NCBI GenBank assembly: GCA_910584095.1
Contig: CAJTYU010000012.1
Span: 16,689-80,688, forward strand
From: an uncultured Dorea sp.
GTDB taxonomy: Bacteria; Bacillota; Clostridia; Lachnospirales; Lachnospiraceae
DNA length: 64,000 bases
Direction of reading: 5' to 3'
Part shown: positions 51,987-60,438 of the stretch, piece by piece
How the letters are laid out: the number at the start of each line of letters is the position of its first letter
Numbering within the stretch: position 1 is the stretch's first letter
Program-made: the position numbers and the translations under genes
The notes under the pieces: model-generated
Told to the model about the DNA's origin: nothing
Seen by the model: the letters and a program-made list of their open reading frames with translations, nothing else
Database searches by the model: none

Positions 51987-52742
51987 CTACAGCATTCTCT
52001 GCCTTACCGCCTCATATGCAAGCACTCCTGCAGCCACAGATGCATTTAAGGAGTCAATATCGCCTTTCATCGGGATACTGGCGGTAAAATCACAGGTTTC
52101 TTTCACAAGACGGCTGACGCCCTCCCCCTCATTTCCAATCACCAGCCCGATGGGCCCCTTCAAATCTACATGGTACATCTCTGTTCCTCCCATGTCTGCG
52201 CAGACGAACCACACTCCCTGCTTCTTCAAATCTTCCATTGTTTTTTTCAAATTAGTCACCTTGGCAACCGGCGTATAGTTCAGCGCTCCGGCGGAAGTCC
52301 TCGCCGCCACAGCCGTAAGCCCCGCGGCCCGGCGTTTCGGAATAATAACTCCATGGGCCCCCGCTAAGTTGGCGGTACGAATAACCGCCCCCAGATTATG
52401 CGGATCTTCAATGCCGTCCAGAAGAATCAAAAACGGCGGTTCCTGCCGTTTTCTGGCAAGCTCAAGCATGTCCTCAACTTCCGCATATTCGTAGGCGGCC
52501 GCATAGGCAATCACGCCCTGATGCTTTCCAGTCTCAGACATCTGGGACAATCGCTCTCTACTTACAAAATTCAGAATCGTATCATGTTTTTTGGCTTCTC
52601 TTATGATCGTACGGACGGCCCCGTCCTGACAGCCGTCCAGAATAAATAGCTTGTCTATTGGTTTCCCGGCGCGGAAAGCCTCCAGCACCGCATTTCTTCC
52701 CTCAAGTACGAGACTTTTTATTTCTGCATTCTTCTCATTCAT
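51987..52742 (-). CDS. rlmB: 23S rRNA (guanosine-2'-O)-methyltransferase RlmB
   Basis: A 251-residue SPOUT-fold methyltransferase. The N-terminal L30e-like substrate domain has GRNAVLEAFRAGKPI. Catalytic motifs are LDGIEDPHNLGAVIRTANLAGAHG (motif 1), IGLVIGNEGEGVSRLV (motif 2) and IPMKGDIDSLNASVAAGVLAYE (motif 3, in the trefoil knot). It methylates a guanosine 2'-OH in 23S rRNA. It lies 30 bases after mrnC and before sigH. Confidence 0.94.
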   Translation of the reverse strand: MNEKNAEIKSLVLEGRNAVLEAFRAGKPIDKLFILDGCQDGAVRTIIREAKKHDTILNFVSRERLSQMSETGKHQGVIAYAAAYEYAEVEDMLELARKRQEPPFLILLDGIEDPHNLGAVIRTANLAGAHGVIIPKRRAAGLTAVAARTSAGALNYTPVAKVTNLKKTMEDLKKQGVWFVCADMGGTEMYHVDLKGPIGLVIGNEGEGVSRLVKETCDFTASIPMKGDIDSLNASVAAGVLAYEAVRQRML

Positions 52743-52772
52743 ACAAACTCCCTAAACATCTTCGTTTTATCT

Positions 52773-53219
52773 TTATACGTCTTCATCGAGACTGCCGAGT
52801 CCGGTTTTAATCAGTTCCAGCATGCGCCGATATTCCCGTCTCAAATATAAATATCCAATCAGCGCTTCAAATCCGGTAGCTCTGCGGTAATCTGTCACCG
52901 ACTGATTTTTTGCCGGACTGACAGTTTTGGAATTTCTGCCCCTTTTATATACCTGACGCTCTTCCTCTGTCAATTGCTCCTGTATCCCGCGCATCATTTT
53001 CGACTGGGCAGACGCCTGTACAATCCTGCTGGTTTCCTTGTGAAGCTTCTGCACCGGTTTGTTCCCCTGCCTCAGTACCAGACTCTTAATTACCAGATCA
53101 AACACCGCATCCCCTAAATAGGCCAGAGCAAGAGGAGAATACTCCCTCACATCCGCCTTACGCATCTGCAGCAAATCCTGCATAAAAAAATCAAATTCCC
53201 ATTCTATGCTTTTTTCCAT
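52773..53219 (-). CDS. mrnC: Mini-ribonuclease III (MrnC)
   Basis: A 148-residue RNase III catalytic domain without the double-stranded RNA-binding domain. The active site is LALAYLGDAVFDLVIKSLVL (acidic residue near 38), with GFEALIGYLYLRREY carrying the second acidic pair. It trims 23S rRNA precursors in Firmicutes. Its start overlaps the cysS end by 16 bases and has AAGGAG upstream. It is fixed between cysS and rlmB in most relatives. Confidence 0.93.
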   Translation of the reverse strand: MEKSIEWEFDFFMQDLLQMRKADVREYSPLALAYLGDAVFDLVIKSLVLRQGNKPVQKLHKETSRIVQASAQSKMMRGIQEQLTEEERQVYKRGRNSKTVSPAKNQSVTDYRRATGFEALIGYLYLRREYRRMLELIKTGLGSLDEDV

Positions 53220-54610
53220 TTTACTCCTTCTCTGGTATCCAGAAGCACGATTCCCTTCGCCGCCAGTTCGTCGCGAATCTCATCCGCTCTTGCAAAATTC
53301 TTCGCCTTCCTTGCAGCCTGCCGTTCTTCAATCAGAGCTTCGATTTCCTCGTCCAAAATCTCTTCTTTTTTCTCCACTGTCAAGCCCAGCACATCTGTCA
53401 ATTTTACAAGCAGGCCATAAAGCGCCCCTGAATATTCCTTTGATCCCGCCGTATCTGCCGTGGTATTAGCAAATTTAACCAGATCAAATACTGCGGCGAT
53501 CGCATCCGCCGTATTAAAATCGTCCTCCATAGCCCCTTCAAAAGCCGTCACAAACTGCGCCGTTTTATCCAAATTCTCCTTTTCTATTCCCGTCATGCTC
53601 TCTTCTTTGGCATTCTCGGATAAATATTTCAGGTTATCCGCCGCATTTAAAATACGCTCCAGTCCATTCTTTGACGCCTCCATCAGCTCCGCGCTGAAAT
53701 TCAGCGGGCTTCTGTAGTGGGCGCTCAGCATAAAAAACCGAAGAATCTGAAGATCGTACTGCTCGCTGATTTCCCGAACTGTACGGAAATTTCCCAGAGA
53801 TTTGCTCATTTTGTGGTTATCAATATTTAAAAATGCATTGTGCATCCAATATTTGGAAAATTCTTTTCCATTTGCCGCCTCGCTCTGAGCAATTTCGTTC
53901 TCATGATGAGGAAACACCAAATCCTCTCCGCCTGCATGAATATCGATCTGTTCTCCCAGATATTTTTTTGACATCACTGAGCACTCTATATGCCAGCCCG
54001 GGCGTCCTTCGCTCCATGGCGATCCCCATGCGGGCTCTCCTTCTTTCTTAGGCTTCCACAGCACAAAATCCAGCGGATCCTCTTTCTCATCCTCGCCGCT
54101 CACCAGAAGAGAACGGTTCCCTGAACGCAGATCGTCCAGATTCTTATGAGAAAGCTTTCCGTAATCCTGAAAACTTCTGGTCCGGAAATACACCGTACCG
54201 TTCTTCTCATAAGCATACCCCTTCTCAATCAGCGTACCGATCATGTCAAGCATTCCGTCAATTTCCTGAGTTGCCAGCGGATGAGTAGTTGCCGGCTTAA
54301 TATTCATGCCCTCCATGTCTTTCTTACATTCTGCAATATATCTTGCAGAAATCTCATCAGCCTGCACGCCTTCCTCATTTGCCTTTTTGATAATCTTATC
54401 GTCTACATCGGTAAAATTCGATACATAATTCACATCGTATCCTTTGTATTCAAAGTATCTGCGCACTGTGTCAAACACAATCATCGGCCTTGCGTTTCCA
54501 ATATGGATAAAATTATAAACCGTAGGTCCGCAGACATACATCTTAACCTTTCCTTCCTCCACCGGAATAAATTCTTCTTTCTTCTTAGACATTGTATTAT
54601 ACAGCTTCAT
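53204..54610 (-). CDS. cysS: Cysteinyl-tRNA synthetase
   Basis: A 468-residue class I synthetase. The HIGH box is MYVCGPTVYNFIHIGNARP near residues 25-43; zinc-site Cys/His are in IECSVMSKKYLG and FPHHENEIAQSE; the KMSKS box is HKMSKSLGNF near 265. The ATG at 54610 has AAAAAGGAGA upstream; the frame extends 12 codons further into cysE without a site. It overlaps cysE by 14 bases. Both genes lie behind a Cys-specific T-box, so cysteine shortage raises expression. Confidence 0.95.
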   Translation of the reverse strand: MKLYNTMSKKKEEFIPVEEGKVKMYVCGPTVYNFIHIGNARPMIVFDTVRRYFEYKGYDVNYVSNFTDVDDKIIKKANEEGVQADEISARYIAECKKDMEGMNIKPATTHPLATQEIDGMLDMIGTLIEKGYAYEKNGTVYFRTRSFQDYGKLSHKNLDDLRSGNRSLLVSGEDEKEDPLDFVLWKPKKEGEPAWGSPWSEGRPGWHIECSVMSKKYLGEQIDIHAGGEDLVFPHHENEIAQSEAANGKEFSKYWMHNAFLNIDNHKMSKSLGNFRTVREISEQYDLQILRFFMLSAHYRSPLNFSAELMEASKNGLERILNAADNLKYLSENAKEESMTGIEKENLDKTAQFVTAFEGAMEDDFNTADAIAAVFDLVKFANTTADTAGSKEYSGALYGLLVKLTDVLGLTVEKKEEILDEEIEALIEERQAARKAKNFARADEIRDELAAKGIVLLDTREGVKWKKA

Positions 54611-55298
54611 CTTTTCTCTCCTTTTTCGTTTCTTCTGCCTCTCCACACGCCTTTAACCTGCGCTCAAGCTGGCTGATTCTCTCTTTCATACAAATATTAT
54701 CTCTCTGTAATTGTGAAATATCGCTGGTAACCGGATCCGGAAGATTCACCTGATCCATATCATAACGCGGAATCTTAAGATTCCCCATCTTCACGATACG
54801 CCCCGGGACTCCTACCACCGTACAGTTAGGCGGCACCTCGTTTAACACCACGGAACCCGCCCCAATCTTGGAATTTTCTCCAATTGTAAAGGAACCAAGC
54901 ACCTTCGCTCCCGCGCTTACCATCACATTATCCTTCAGCGTCGGATGCCGTTTTCCCTGTTCTTTTCCGGTTCCACCAAGGGTCACGCCCTGATACAGCG
55001 TCACATTATCCCCAAGCTCCGCCGTCTCGCCAATAATCACTCCGCTTCCGTGGTCGATAAAAAGCCCTTTTCCTATAGTTGCTCCCGGATGAATCTCGAT
55101 TCCCGTCTTTCTCGCTGCACGCTGGGAAATCCACCTTGCTGTAAAATAATGCTTCTTCAAAAACAGCTTGTGCGCCAGCCTGTAGCTTAAAATCACCTTA
55201 AAACTTGGATACAGAAACACTTCCATATTCGACTTAATCGCCGGATCTCTCTCTCGAATTACATGAATTTCTTCTTTAATATAGGACATAAATCCCAT
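54597..55298 (-). CDS. cysE: Serine O-acetyltransferase
   Basis: A 233-residue enzyme that makes O-acetylserine for cysteine synthesis. It is a left-handed beta-helix protein with hexapeptide repeats: GIEIHPGATIGKGLFIDHGS, GVIIGETAELGDNVTLYQGV and KIGAGSVVLNEVPPN. The catalytic His pair lies in IDHGSGVIIG and HPTLKDNV. AAAGGAGAG precedes the ATG. It is the first coding gene behind the T-box and overlaps cysS, joining cysteine synthesis to tRNA charging. Confidence 0.94.
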   Translation of the reverse strand: MGFMSYIKEEIHVIRERDPAIKSNMEVFLYPSFKVILSYRLAHKLFLKKHYFTARWISQRAARKTGIEIHPGATIGKGLFIDHGSGVIIGETAELGDNVTLYQGVTLGGTGKEQGKRHPTLKDNVMVSAGAKVLGSFTIGENSKIGAGSVVLNEVPPNCTVVGVPGRIVKMGNLKIPRYDMDQVNLPDPVTSDISQLQRDNICMKERISQLERRLKACGEAEETKKERKDEAV

Positions 55299-55415
55299 AA
55301 ATATCTCTCCTTTTAATCACTTTTCATATAGAGTGCGCCAAGGCACGTTCTCACGCCGAGCGCTGCCGCCCGCGGCATATTTCTTCTTCGCGCCGGCGCG
55401 CATCTTCCCGGAGGG

Positions 55416-55455
55416 TTTTATGATATAGGGAATGCAGTTTTTCTATATCATAAAA
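55416..55455. repeat. 13-bp inverted repeat after the T-box terminator
   Basis: TTTTATGATATAG (55416-55428) and CTATATCATAAAA (55443-55455) are perfectly complementary around 14 bases. The right arm overlaps the T run of the T-box terminator. When the T-box reads through, this hairpin would sit at the start of the cysE transcript. It may protect or define the mRNA end. The GC-rich stretch 55320-55415 between it and cysE contains another palindrome (GCGCCGGCGC) but no gene. Confidence 0.6.
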
Positions 55456-55745
55456 AAACTTCGTCTCTATTATCAAGAGACGAAGCATCACTCCGCGGTC
55501 CCACTCTCATAGAGGATTCCTATCGGTACATATCCGTATGGAAATTCCTCCGCTCCATGCGCGTAACGTGCGCCCTTCGTATCCGGCTAATTACTGATTC
55601 CTCCCGCCGCAGGGCTTGCAAGCTTTCACCGGATCGACTCCCGAATGCACTTCAGAAATATATTCCTGAAGACCGCTTCCAGCCAACGGCGGTCTCTCTC
55701 TGCCAGCAAATGTTATCTCCTACTCTCTTCGTTCTAAGTCTTTTA
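55452..55745 (-). promoter_or_regulatory. Cysteine-specific T-box riboswitch
   Basis: The minus-strand leader has the T-box signature AGAGTGGGACCGCGG (55493-55507). A terminator follows, CTTCGTCTCT (55459-55468) with AGAGACGAAG (55476-55485) and T7 (55452-55458). Stem I includes a GAGAGTAGGAGA bulge near 55720 and the GACCGC/GCGGTC arm. The specifier is TGC (55647-55649), set in GAAGTGCATTC, so uncharged tRNA-Cys should turn on cysE-cysS. It spans about 290 bases. Confidence 0.9.
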
Positions 55746-55754
55746 TCTAGAATT

Positions 55755-55783
55755 ATCTTATGCGAATCCACAGGATTTGTCAA
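55755..55783 (-). promoter_or_regulatory. Promoter of the cysE-cysS T-box operon
   Basis: TTGACA (55778-55783) and TAAGAT (55755-55760) on the minus strand are separated by 17 bases, directly before the T-box stem I. Confidence 0.75.
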
Positions 55784-55845
55784 CTAATTTTATACTATTC
55801 CGCTTTCCTCACCCGTTCTCCGTTACTTGAATCCCTTTTGCGCAT

Positions 55846-55944
55846 CTACAATACCAGCGCCACTTCGTTTTCACGCAGCCGACGTCCCGCCACATTGCCG
55901 TTTTCTTTAAATCCATCCTTTAGAAGCTGTTCCAGAATTTCCAT
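55846..55944 (-). CDS. Possible 32-residue small protein or gene remnant
   Basis: The ATG at 55944 opens a 32-codon frame, MEILEQLLKDGFKENGNVAG and so on, ending NEVALVL at TAG (55846-55848). An AGAAGGAAG element lies upstream. The frame also runs back about 15 codons (ETVTFSQKEEDN) to a stop with no standard start, which suggests the decayed end of a longer gene. No homologue recognised. The rest of the 55784-56092 gap shows nothing further. Confidence 0.3.
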   Translation of the reverse strand: MEILEQLLKDGFKENGNVAGRRLRENEVALVL

Positions 55945-56092
55945 ATTATCTTCTTCCTTCTGACTAAAAGTGACTGTTTCCAAATGTGTATCTTAAAATG
56001 TGTATTTCAGGTTTGCATGCCTGTCAAATCAAACATAAGCAGCACACTTTTTCCCTTTAGATCCCCCGCGGGTGAATTAACGGCCCATATTT

Positions 56093-56122
56093 AAAAAGGG
56101 AATCTGGAAACCCCAGATTCCC
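56093..56122 (-). terminator. Terminator of the ECF sigma/anti-sigma operon
   Basis: GGGAATCTGG (56098-56107) and CCAGATTCCC (56113-56122) form a perfect 10-base stem with a 5-base loop; T5 follows on the minus strand (56093-56097). Confidence 0.9.
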
Positions 56123-56139
56123 TGCCCTATGCACAGAAT

Positions 56140-57051
56140 TTACCACTTCACCACCGACTCGCCGCCTGCTTCAAATGCAACGTCATCAACATAGACTCCG
56201 CCGCCTGCTTCTTCAAAGATCTTCTCATAATCCTTCCATCCCATTTCCTCGCATTCCCGGAGCGCTTTTGCATTCTCTCCATTTTCAATATACATCCTGA
56301 CCGCTTCTTTCTCTACCTCTTCCGGCGCTTCCTTTACCTTCTGTCCTTTTTCCCAGATCGTTAGCTTATCTTTCTTCGTCTTTCCGTAAAAACTGATTTC
56401 CTTACACTTCTGGTAAATTGCTGTTCCTTCCTCATCAACTCCAGACCGGCTGAGCGCAAAGATAAAATAATTTGCTCGAAATCCCTGATCAGTCGGCTCC
56501 CACTCCCATGGCGTTTTCCCGCGAAACCGTATCTCCTTCACCGCGTCGTCTGTACTCTCAAACATTTTCCCTTCCGGCGTTACCCAGTCTGCAATCTGCG
56601 ATATGCCGATTCCCTTCTTTGATTCCAGCCTGCAGTAGAGTTCCCCATTCTTCAGCACGTAGAGCTCTTCTACGGAAACATCCTCTGTTGACAATGCGAA
56701 AATACCAGAAAGCCCCCAACCTGTATCTGTTATGCGGTCGCAGATATTATTTCCTAAAACTACCGTTATAGACGCAATCAAAACTGCCAGAAGCAGAACG
56801 CCTACTGTTTTACTCGTAATCCTCCTCGCCGTCTTCTTCATAACCTGATCCGCAGCTTCTTCCTTCTCTTTTTCGGAAGGCTCCGGCACATCTTCTATCC
56901 GCGGAAGCTCTTTGCTTGCATTTTCATATACGTGCATACAATCCTCACATCCCCGGATATGCTCTTCTACCATCTCTCTGCTCTCTTCTTTTAGCACATC
57001 ATCTTCATAAAGAACCAAAAGATCTTGAACAATCGCACACTCTTTCTTCAT
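56140..57051 (-). CDS. Membrane anti-sigma factor with zinc-finger domain
   Basis: A 303-residue protein. The N-terminal ZAS zinc-binding fold has Cys5, His32, Cys36 and Cys39 (EEHIRGCEDC). One membrane helix follows near residues 82-100 (TVGVLLLAVLIASITVVLG), then about 200 residues outside the cell. It starts right after the stop of the ECF sigma gene, so it is that factor's inhibitor; the sigma factor is freed when the outer part senses stress. The sensor domain is not one I recognise. A strong terminator follows. Confidence 0.87.
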   Translation of the reverse strand: MKKECAIVQDLLVLYEDDVLKEESREMVEEHIRGCEDCMHVYENASKELPRIEDVPEPSEKEKEEAADQVMKKTARRITSKTVGVLLLAVLIASITVVLGNNICDRITDTGWGLSGIFALSTEDVSVEELYVLKNGELYCRLESKKGIGISQIADWVTPEGKMFESTDDAVKEIRFRGKTPWEWEPTDQGFRANYFIFALSRSGVDEEGTAIYQKCKEISFYGKTKKDKLTIWEKGQKVKEAPEEVEKEAVRMYIENGENAKALRECEEMGWKDYEKIFEEAGGGVYVDDVAFEAGGESVVKW

Positions 57052-57558
57052 TTACGGCACCTCCTTTATCATTTCCTGAATCTTTAATTTTGCCCGGTGG
57101 CAGATCACCCGCGCCCACCCTTCTCCTTTTCCGAATATTTCACCGATCTCCCTGTAGGATAATTCTCCCAGTATCCTTAAGGTAAATACTTCTTTATAAG
57201 GCTCCTTAAGCAGATGCAGTACCTTATAAAGCGATAACGTTTCCTCTTTGCGGATATAAAGCTTCTCCGGATTGTCTTCCCTCCCCTCTCCATTCTTTTC
57301 TGCGCCGGAAAGTTCTTCCCGCAGCCCGCTGCCGGCGAGATGCTTTTGTTTTTTTATCCATGACAGATATGCATTTTTCCCAATCTGGCATAACCATGAC
57401 TGTATCTGACATTCACCCTTGAACCTGCCTATATTCACTAACGCTTTATAAAACGTCTCCTGCGTAAGCTCTTCCGACAGCTCCGGACTGCTGCTCAGAG
57501 ATAATAGGAAGTAATAGACGTCCTTGTAATACCGTTTATATATATCCTCAAAATTCAT
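57052..57558 (-). CDS. ECF-type RNA polymerase sigma factor
   Basis: A 168-residue sigma factor with only regions 2 and 4. Region 2 has FEDIYKRYYKDVYYFLLSL and ELTQETFYKALVNIGRFKG; region 4 has LLKEPYKEVFTLRILGELSYREIGEIFGKGEGWARVICHRAK. The ATG at 57558 has AAGGAGG 8 bases upstream. It is co-transcribed with the anti-sigma gene, with no gap. A possible self-recognised promoter (TGAAAG then CGTT near 57595-57620) is too weak to list. The rest of the 57559-57754 gap shows nothing clear. Confidence 0.9.
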   Translation of the reverse strand: MNFEDIYKRYYKDVYYFLLSLSSSPELSEELTQETFYKALVNIGRFKGECQIQSWLCQIGKNAYLSWIKKQKHLAGSGLREELSGAEKNGEGREDNPEKLYIRKEETLSLYKVLHLLKEPYKEVFTLRILGELSYREIGEIFGKGEGWARVICHRAKLKIQEMIKEVP

Positions 57559-57754
57559 GCATCCCACCTCCTTGTTCCCTACGTAAGAAAAATCTAAAAC
57601 GGTCAGGAAACGCCGGCTTTCACTTCTATACCAGCCTGCCTGTCTCCTTCTGTTTTATACTAATAAGACTCCCATCCTGTTATTTCGTTTCAGATAATTT
57701 GAAATTATTATAATTCTTTTCTCCGAATCACGAAAGGCTATATTGACGGCCAGC

Positions 57755-57794
57755 AAAAAAAGAATGACTGGCTGATAACTTCCAATCATTCTTT
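57755..57794 (-). terminator. Terminator of the VanRS-like operon
   Basis: AAAGAATGA (57759-57767) and TCATTCTTT (57786-57794) pair perfectly, extended by TGG/CCA inside. On the minus strand T4 follows. It lies about 75 bases past the kinase stop. Confidence 0.8.
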
Positions 57795-57867
57795 CTATTA
57801 ATAGTTTCTCTGAAGAAACAAGCTAAACTCCGTCTTTTATAGACTCCCCTATTTCAACATACCCCTA

Positions 57868-59439
57868 TTATATTGATTCCCCAACGCAATAGCCGCCCTC
57901 GATACCGGCACATGAAGCGTCCTTACACACAGGGAACCGCACCTCCGCCTTAAACAGATCTCCTTCAATCTTAATCTGGAAATTCCCCTTCTGCAGTTCC
58001 GTAAAGCTCTTTGCAATGGCAAGCCCCAGCCCCGACCCTTCCGTATTTCTGGAAGCGTCGCCTCTGACAAACCGCTCGGTAAGGTCTGACGCCTTCACCG
58101 AAATCTCTTCCGCCGACACATTCAGTACTTGGATTACTGCCGTCCGCCCTTCCTCTTCCGAAAAAATCTTCACGTATACTCTGGTTCCCTCTAGAGTATA
58201 TTTTGATACGTTGATCAACAAATTTTCAAAAATCCGATAGGTCTTCTGACTGTCCAGCGGACAGATCAATTTCTCCTCTGGATATGCGCAGCGGAAATCC
58301 AATCCTGCCTTTTCAAATTTATCCTCCAGTTCCAGCTTCACCTGCTTAAATAAGTTTACCACATCCACATCTACGATCTGAAGAGACACATTCTGGCTGC
58401 TCGCCTTGCTGATCTCAAACAAATCCTCAATCAGCGCCTTTAAACGGAGGGATTTTTTATCCAATACCTCCACGTATTCCTTTCTCTTTTCCTCATCTTT
58501 CTCCTCTTTCAGGAGATTGACATAGGTAATGATTGCAGTCAGGGGCGTCTTCAGGTCGTGAGATACATTGGTCACAAGCTCCGTCCGCATCCGCTGACTC
58601 TTCACTTCCTTTTCCACTGCCTTCTGATAGCCGTCCTGAATCTTGCGAATTTCCTGTTTAAATGGATTAAAAATTCCCAAATCCTCCTCGATCTCTATGT
58701 CTAGATTTCCCTCCGCCATCTGATTGGTAATATTCAGCAGCACCGCATATTTTCCACGAAGATCGTCGAAATATTTCCGCAGAATACAGAATAAAATAAC
58801 TGAATAAATCAGTAATGCAAATATTCCAAAAAACCACAGGGTACATACCAGCGCTAAGATCAGGAAATTTACCGCTACAATCTTTAGGATAATCCTATTA
58901 TTCCTCTCGCTGAAATCAATTTCCTCAAAAGAATGATAAAGCCTTGCGATTCCGCCTCTTGTCTTTGCCACGCCTCTACTGCAGGCGTCAAGAATATTCC
59001 GCCCATATCTAACGATAAGAGACCGTTCTTTCATGTAAGACCCTAATCCCATTACATATGCCTGCCGCAGGCATCCCGACACCCAGTAGATGACTGCCGT
59101 ACAGCCAAATAAGACGCATAGGCAGATTCCATCGACATAACCTGCGTGCAGCAGCCATGGCAGATTCCCATATTGACTGTATAAAAATACAGCCATGCCG
59201 ATTCCTGCCGCCACTTCAAAAGGCGCCTTAAATATACTTTCATTTCCTGTTCCGAAAAACTTGATCAGCGGAAAAATCCATGCCGCAGCGCCCGAGACTG
59301 CAAGCGCGACCAGAATGCTCTCTGCCGCGGCTCTCATCGTAGGATAAAAGCTGCTTGCAAGAATCGCTGTAATAAAGAGCAGGTATCCCATAAGTAATAC
59401 CATAAATAAACTATGCCTGTTTTTCAATTTTGTATCCAA
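57868..59439 (-). CDS. Membrane sensor histidine kinase (VanS-like)
   Basis: A kinase of up to 523 residues. Up to four N-terminal helices (about 10-125) and another pair near 185-220 surround short loops, with HAMP-like and coiled regions next. HisKA has the phospho-acceptor His in LVTNVSHDLKTPLTAIITY; the ATPase boxes are FENLLINVSKYT and GSGLGLAIAKSF. The usual N-box Asn is at NVSKY. It overlaps the regulator gene end by 29 bases. The start is unsure: TTG at 59439, or the ATG at 59403. The signal is unknown; the multi-helix sensor suggests membrane or envelope stress. Confidence 0.88.
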   Translation of the reverse strand: MDTKLKNRHSLFMVLLMGYLLFITAILASSFYPTMRAAAESILVALAVSGAAAWIFPLIKFFGTGNESIFKAPFEVAAGIGMAVFLYSQYGNLPWLLHAGYVDGICLCVLFGCTAVIYWVSGCLRQAYVMGLGSYMKERSLIVRYGRNILDACSRGVAKTRGGIARLYHSFEEIDFSERNNRIILKIVAVNFLILALVCTLWFFGIFALLIYSVILFCILRKYFDDLRGKYAVLLNITNQMAEGNLDIEIEEDLGIFNPFKQEIRKIQDGYQKAVEKEVKSQRMRTELVTNVSHDLKTPLTAIITYVNLLKEEKDEEKRKEYVEVLDKKSLRLKALIEDLFEISKASSQNVSLQIVDVDVVNLFKQVKLELEDKFEKAGLDFRCAYPEEKLICPLDSQKTYRIFENLLINVSKYTLEGTRVYVKIFSEEEGRTAVIQVLNVSAEEISVKASDLTERFVRGDASRNTEGSGLGLAIAKSFTELQKGNFQIKIEGDLFKAEVRFPVCKDASCAGIEGGYCVGESI

Positions 59440-60127
59440 CTCCCCACACCACCTTCAAATATTTTGGTTCCTTCGGGTTAATCTCAATTTTCTCACGGAT
59501 ATTGCGGACATGCACCATAATGGTATCTGTATTAATCGCCCGCTCGTTCCACACCCGCTCATAAATCTCTTCCGCCGAAAATACCCTTCCGGGATTCTTC
59601 ATCAAAAGCAGAAGAATCTTGTACTCAATAGGCGTCAGCTTTACCGGCTCTCCGTCTACGAATACCTCCACTGTTTCCTCATTTAGTTCCAGTCCGCCTA
59701 CTACATGGACATGCTCCTCTTTTTCTTCCTGTTTTCCCAGACGCTCCATGAACCTGCTGTATCTGCGCAGCTGGGAGTTCACTCTGGCCAATAGCTCCAT
59801 CGGAGTAAAAGGCTTTGTCACATAGTCGTCTGCTCCCATATTAAGCCCCAGTATCTTATCGATCTCTTCTGATTTTGCTGATAGAAAGATGACCGGAAAA
59901 TCATGCTTCTCTCTGAGCTTTGTCGTCATGGTAATCCCATCCATCCGCGGCATCATCACATCCACAATCGCCAGATGGATTTCTTCCCTCTCGATCGTCT
60001 CCAAGCCTTCTATTCCATCCGCCGCCTGAAAAACCTGATACCCCTGACTCTGCAGGTAGATTTCGACTCCTTTCCGGATTTCTTTATCATCCTCCACGAT
60101 TAATACGTGATTATATTTCTTATCCAT
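59411..60127 (-). CDS. OmpR-family response regulator (VanR-like)
   Basis: A 238-residue regulator. The receiver domain has LIVEDDKEIRKGVEIYL, phospho-acceptor Asp in LAIVDVMMPRMDG and Lys in DDYVTKPFTPME. The winged helix shows VKLTPIEYKILLLLMKNPG and NTDTIMVHVRNIREKI. It is paired with the overlapping histidine kinase gene. AGGAGGAACAGATCTATC precedes the ATG. Between 60128 and 60384 I see no gene or clear promoter. Confidence 0.92.
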   Translation of the reverse strand: MDKKYNHVLIVEDDKEIRKGVEIYLQSQGYQVFQAADGIEGLETIEREEIHLAIVDVMMPRMDGITMTTKLREKHDFPVIFLSAKSEEIDKILGLNMGADDYVTKPFTPMELLARVNSQLRRYSRFMERLGKQEEKEEHVHVVGGLELNEETVEVFVDGEPVKLTPIEYKILLLLMKNPGRVFSAEEIYERVWNERAINTDTIMVHVRNIREKIEINPKEPKYLKVVWGVGYKIEKQA

Positions 60128-60384
60128 GATAGATCTGTTCCTCCTCGCTTTACCGGTACAGCCCGCGTCTTAAGGCCAGCCGTTCCGGCAGATTTTTCCG
60201 CATAAAAGACTATACTCCGGTTCTGCCATTCTTGCAACCATATACAATCAATCTCCCTCCTGTCTGAATTCCTCCAATTATTGGTGCTGTTTAAAGAATA
60301 ACGTAGAAATCTTAATAGAAACGCCTTGAAAAACAAAAGAATTTCTAAAGTTTATATGCTCCGGGCCGCAGGAAAAATTCATGA

Positions 60385-60435
60385 AAAAGGCACGTTCCGG
60401 CCGCCCTGAAACGGCGGTGTCAGAAAGTGCCTTTT
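60385..60435. terminator. Terminator after the acetyltransferase gene
   Basis: AAAAGGCAC (60385-60393) and GTGCCTTTT (60427-60435) close a hairpin with inner CCGCC/GGCGG pairing. It lies 3 bases past the stop at 60439; T and A runs on each side make it usable in both directions. Confidence 0.85.
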
Positions 60436-60438
60436 CTC

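Noticed and set aside
57595..57730. ECF self-promoter (TGAAAC or TGAAAG with a CGT-type -10)
   Set aside because: Several weak alternatives of different spacing; none clearly better than chance.
60100..60336. A 78-codon minus-strand frame upstream of the VanR-like regulator
   Set aside because: No convincing start site, overlaps the regulator's start, and composition is not protein-like.
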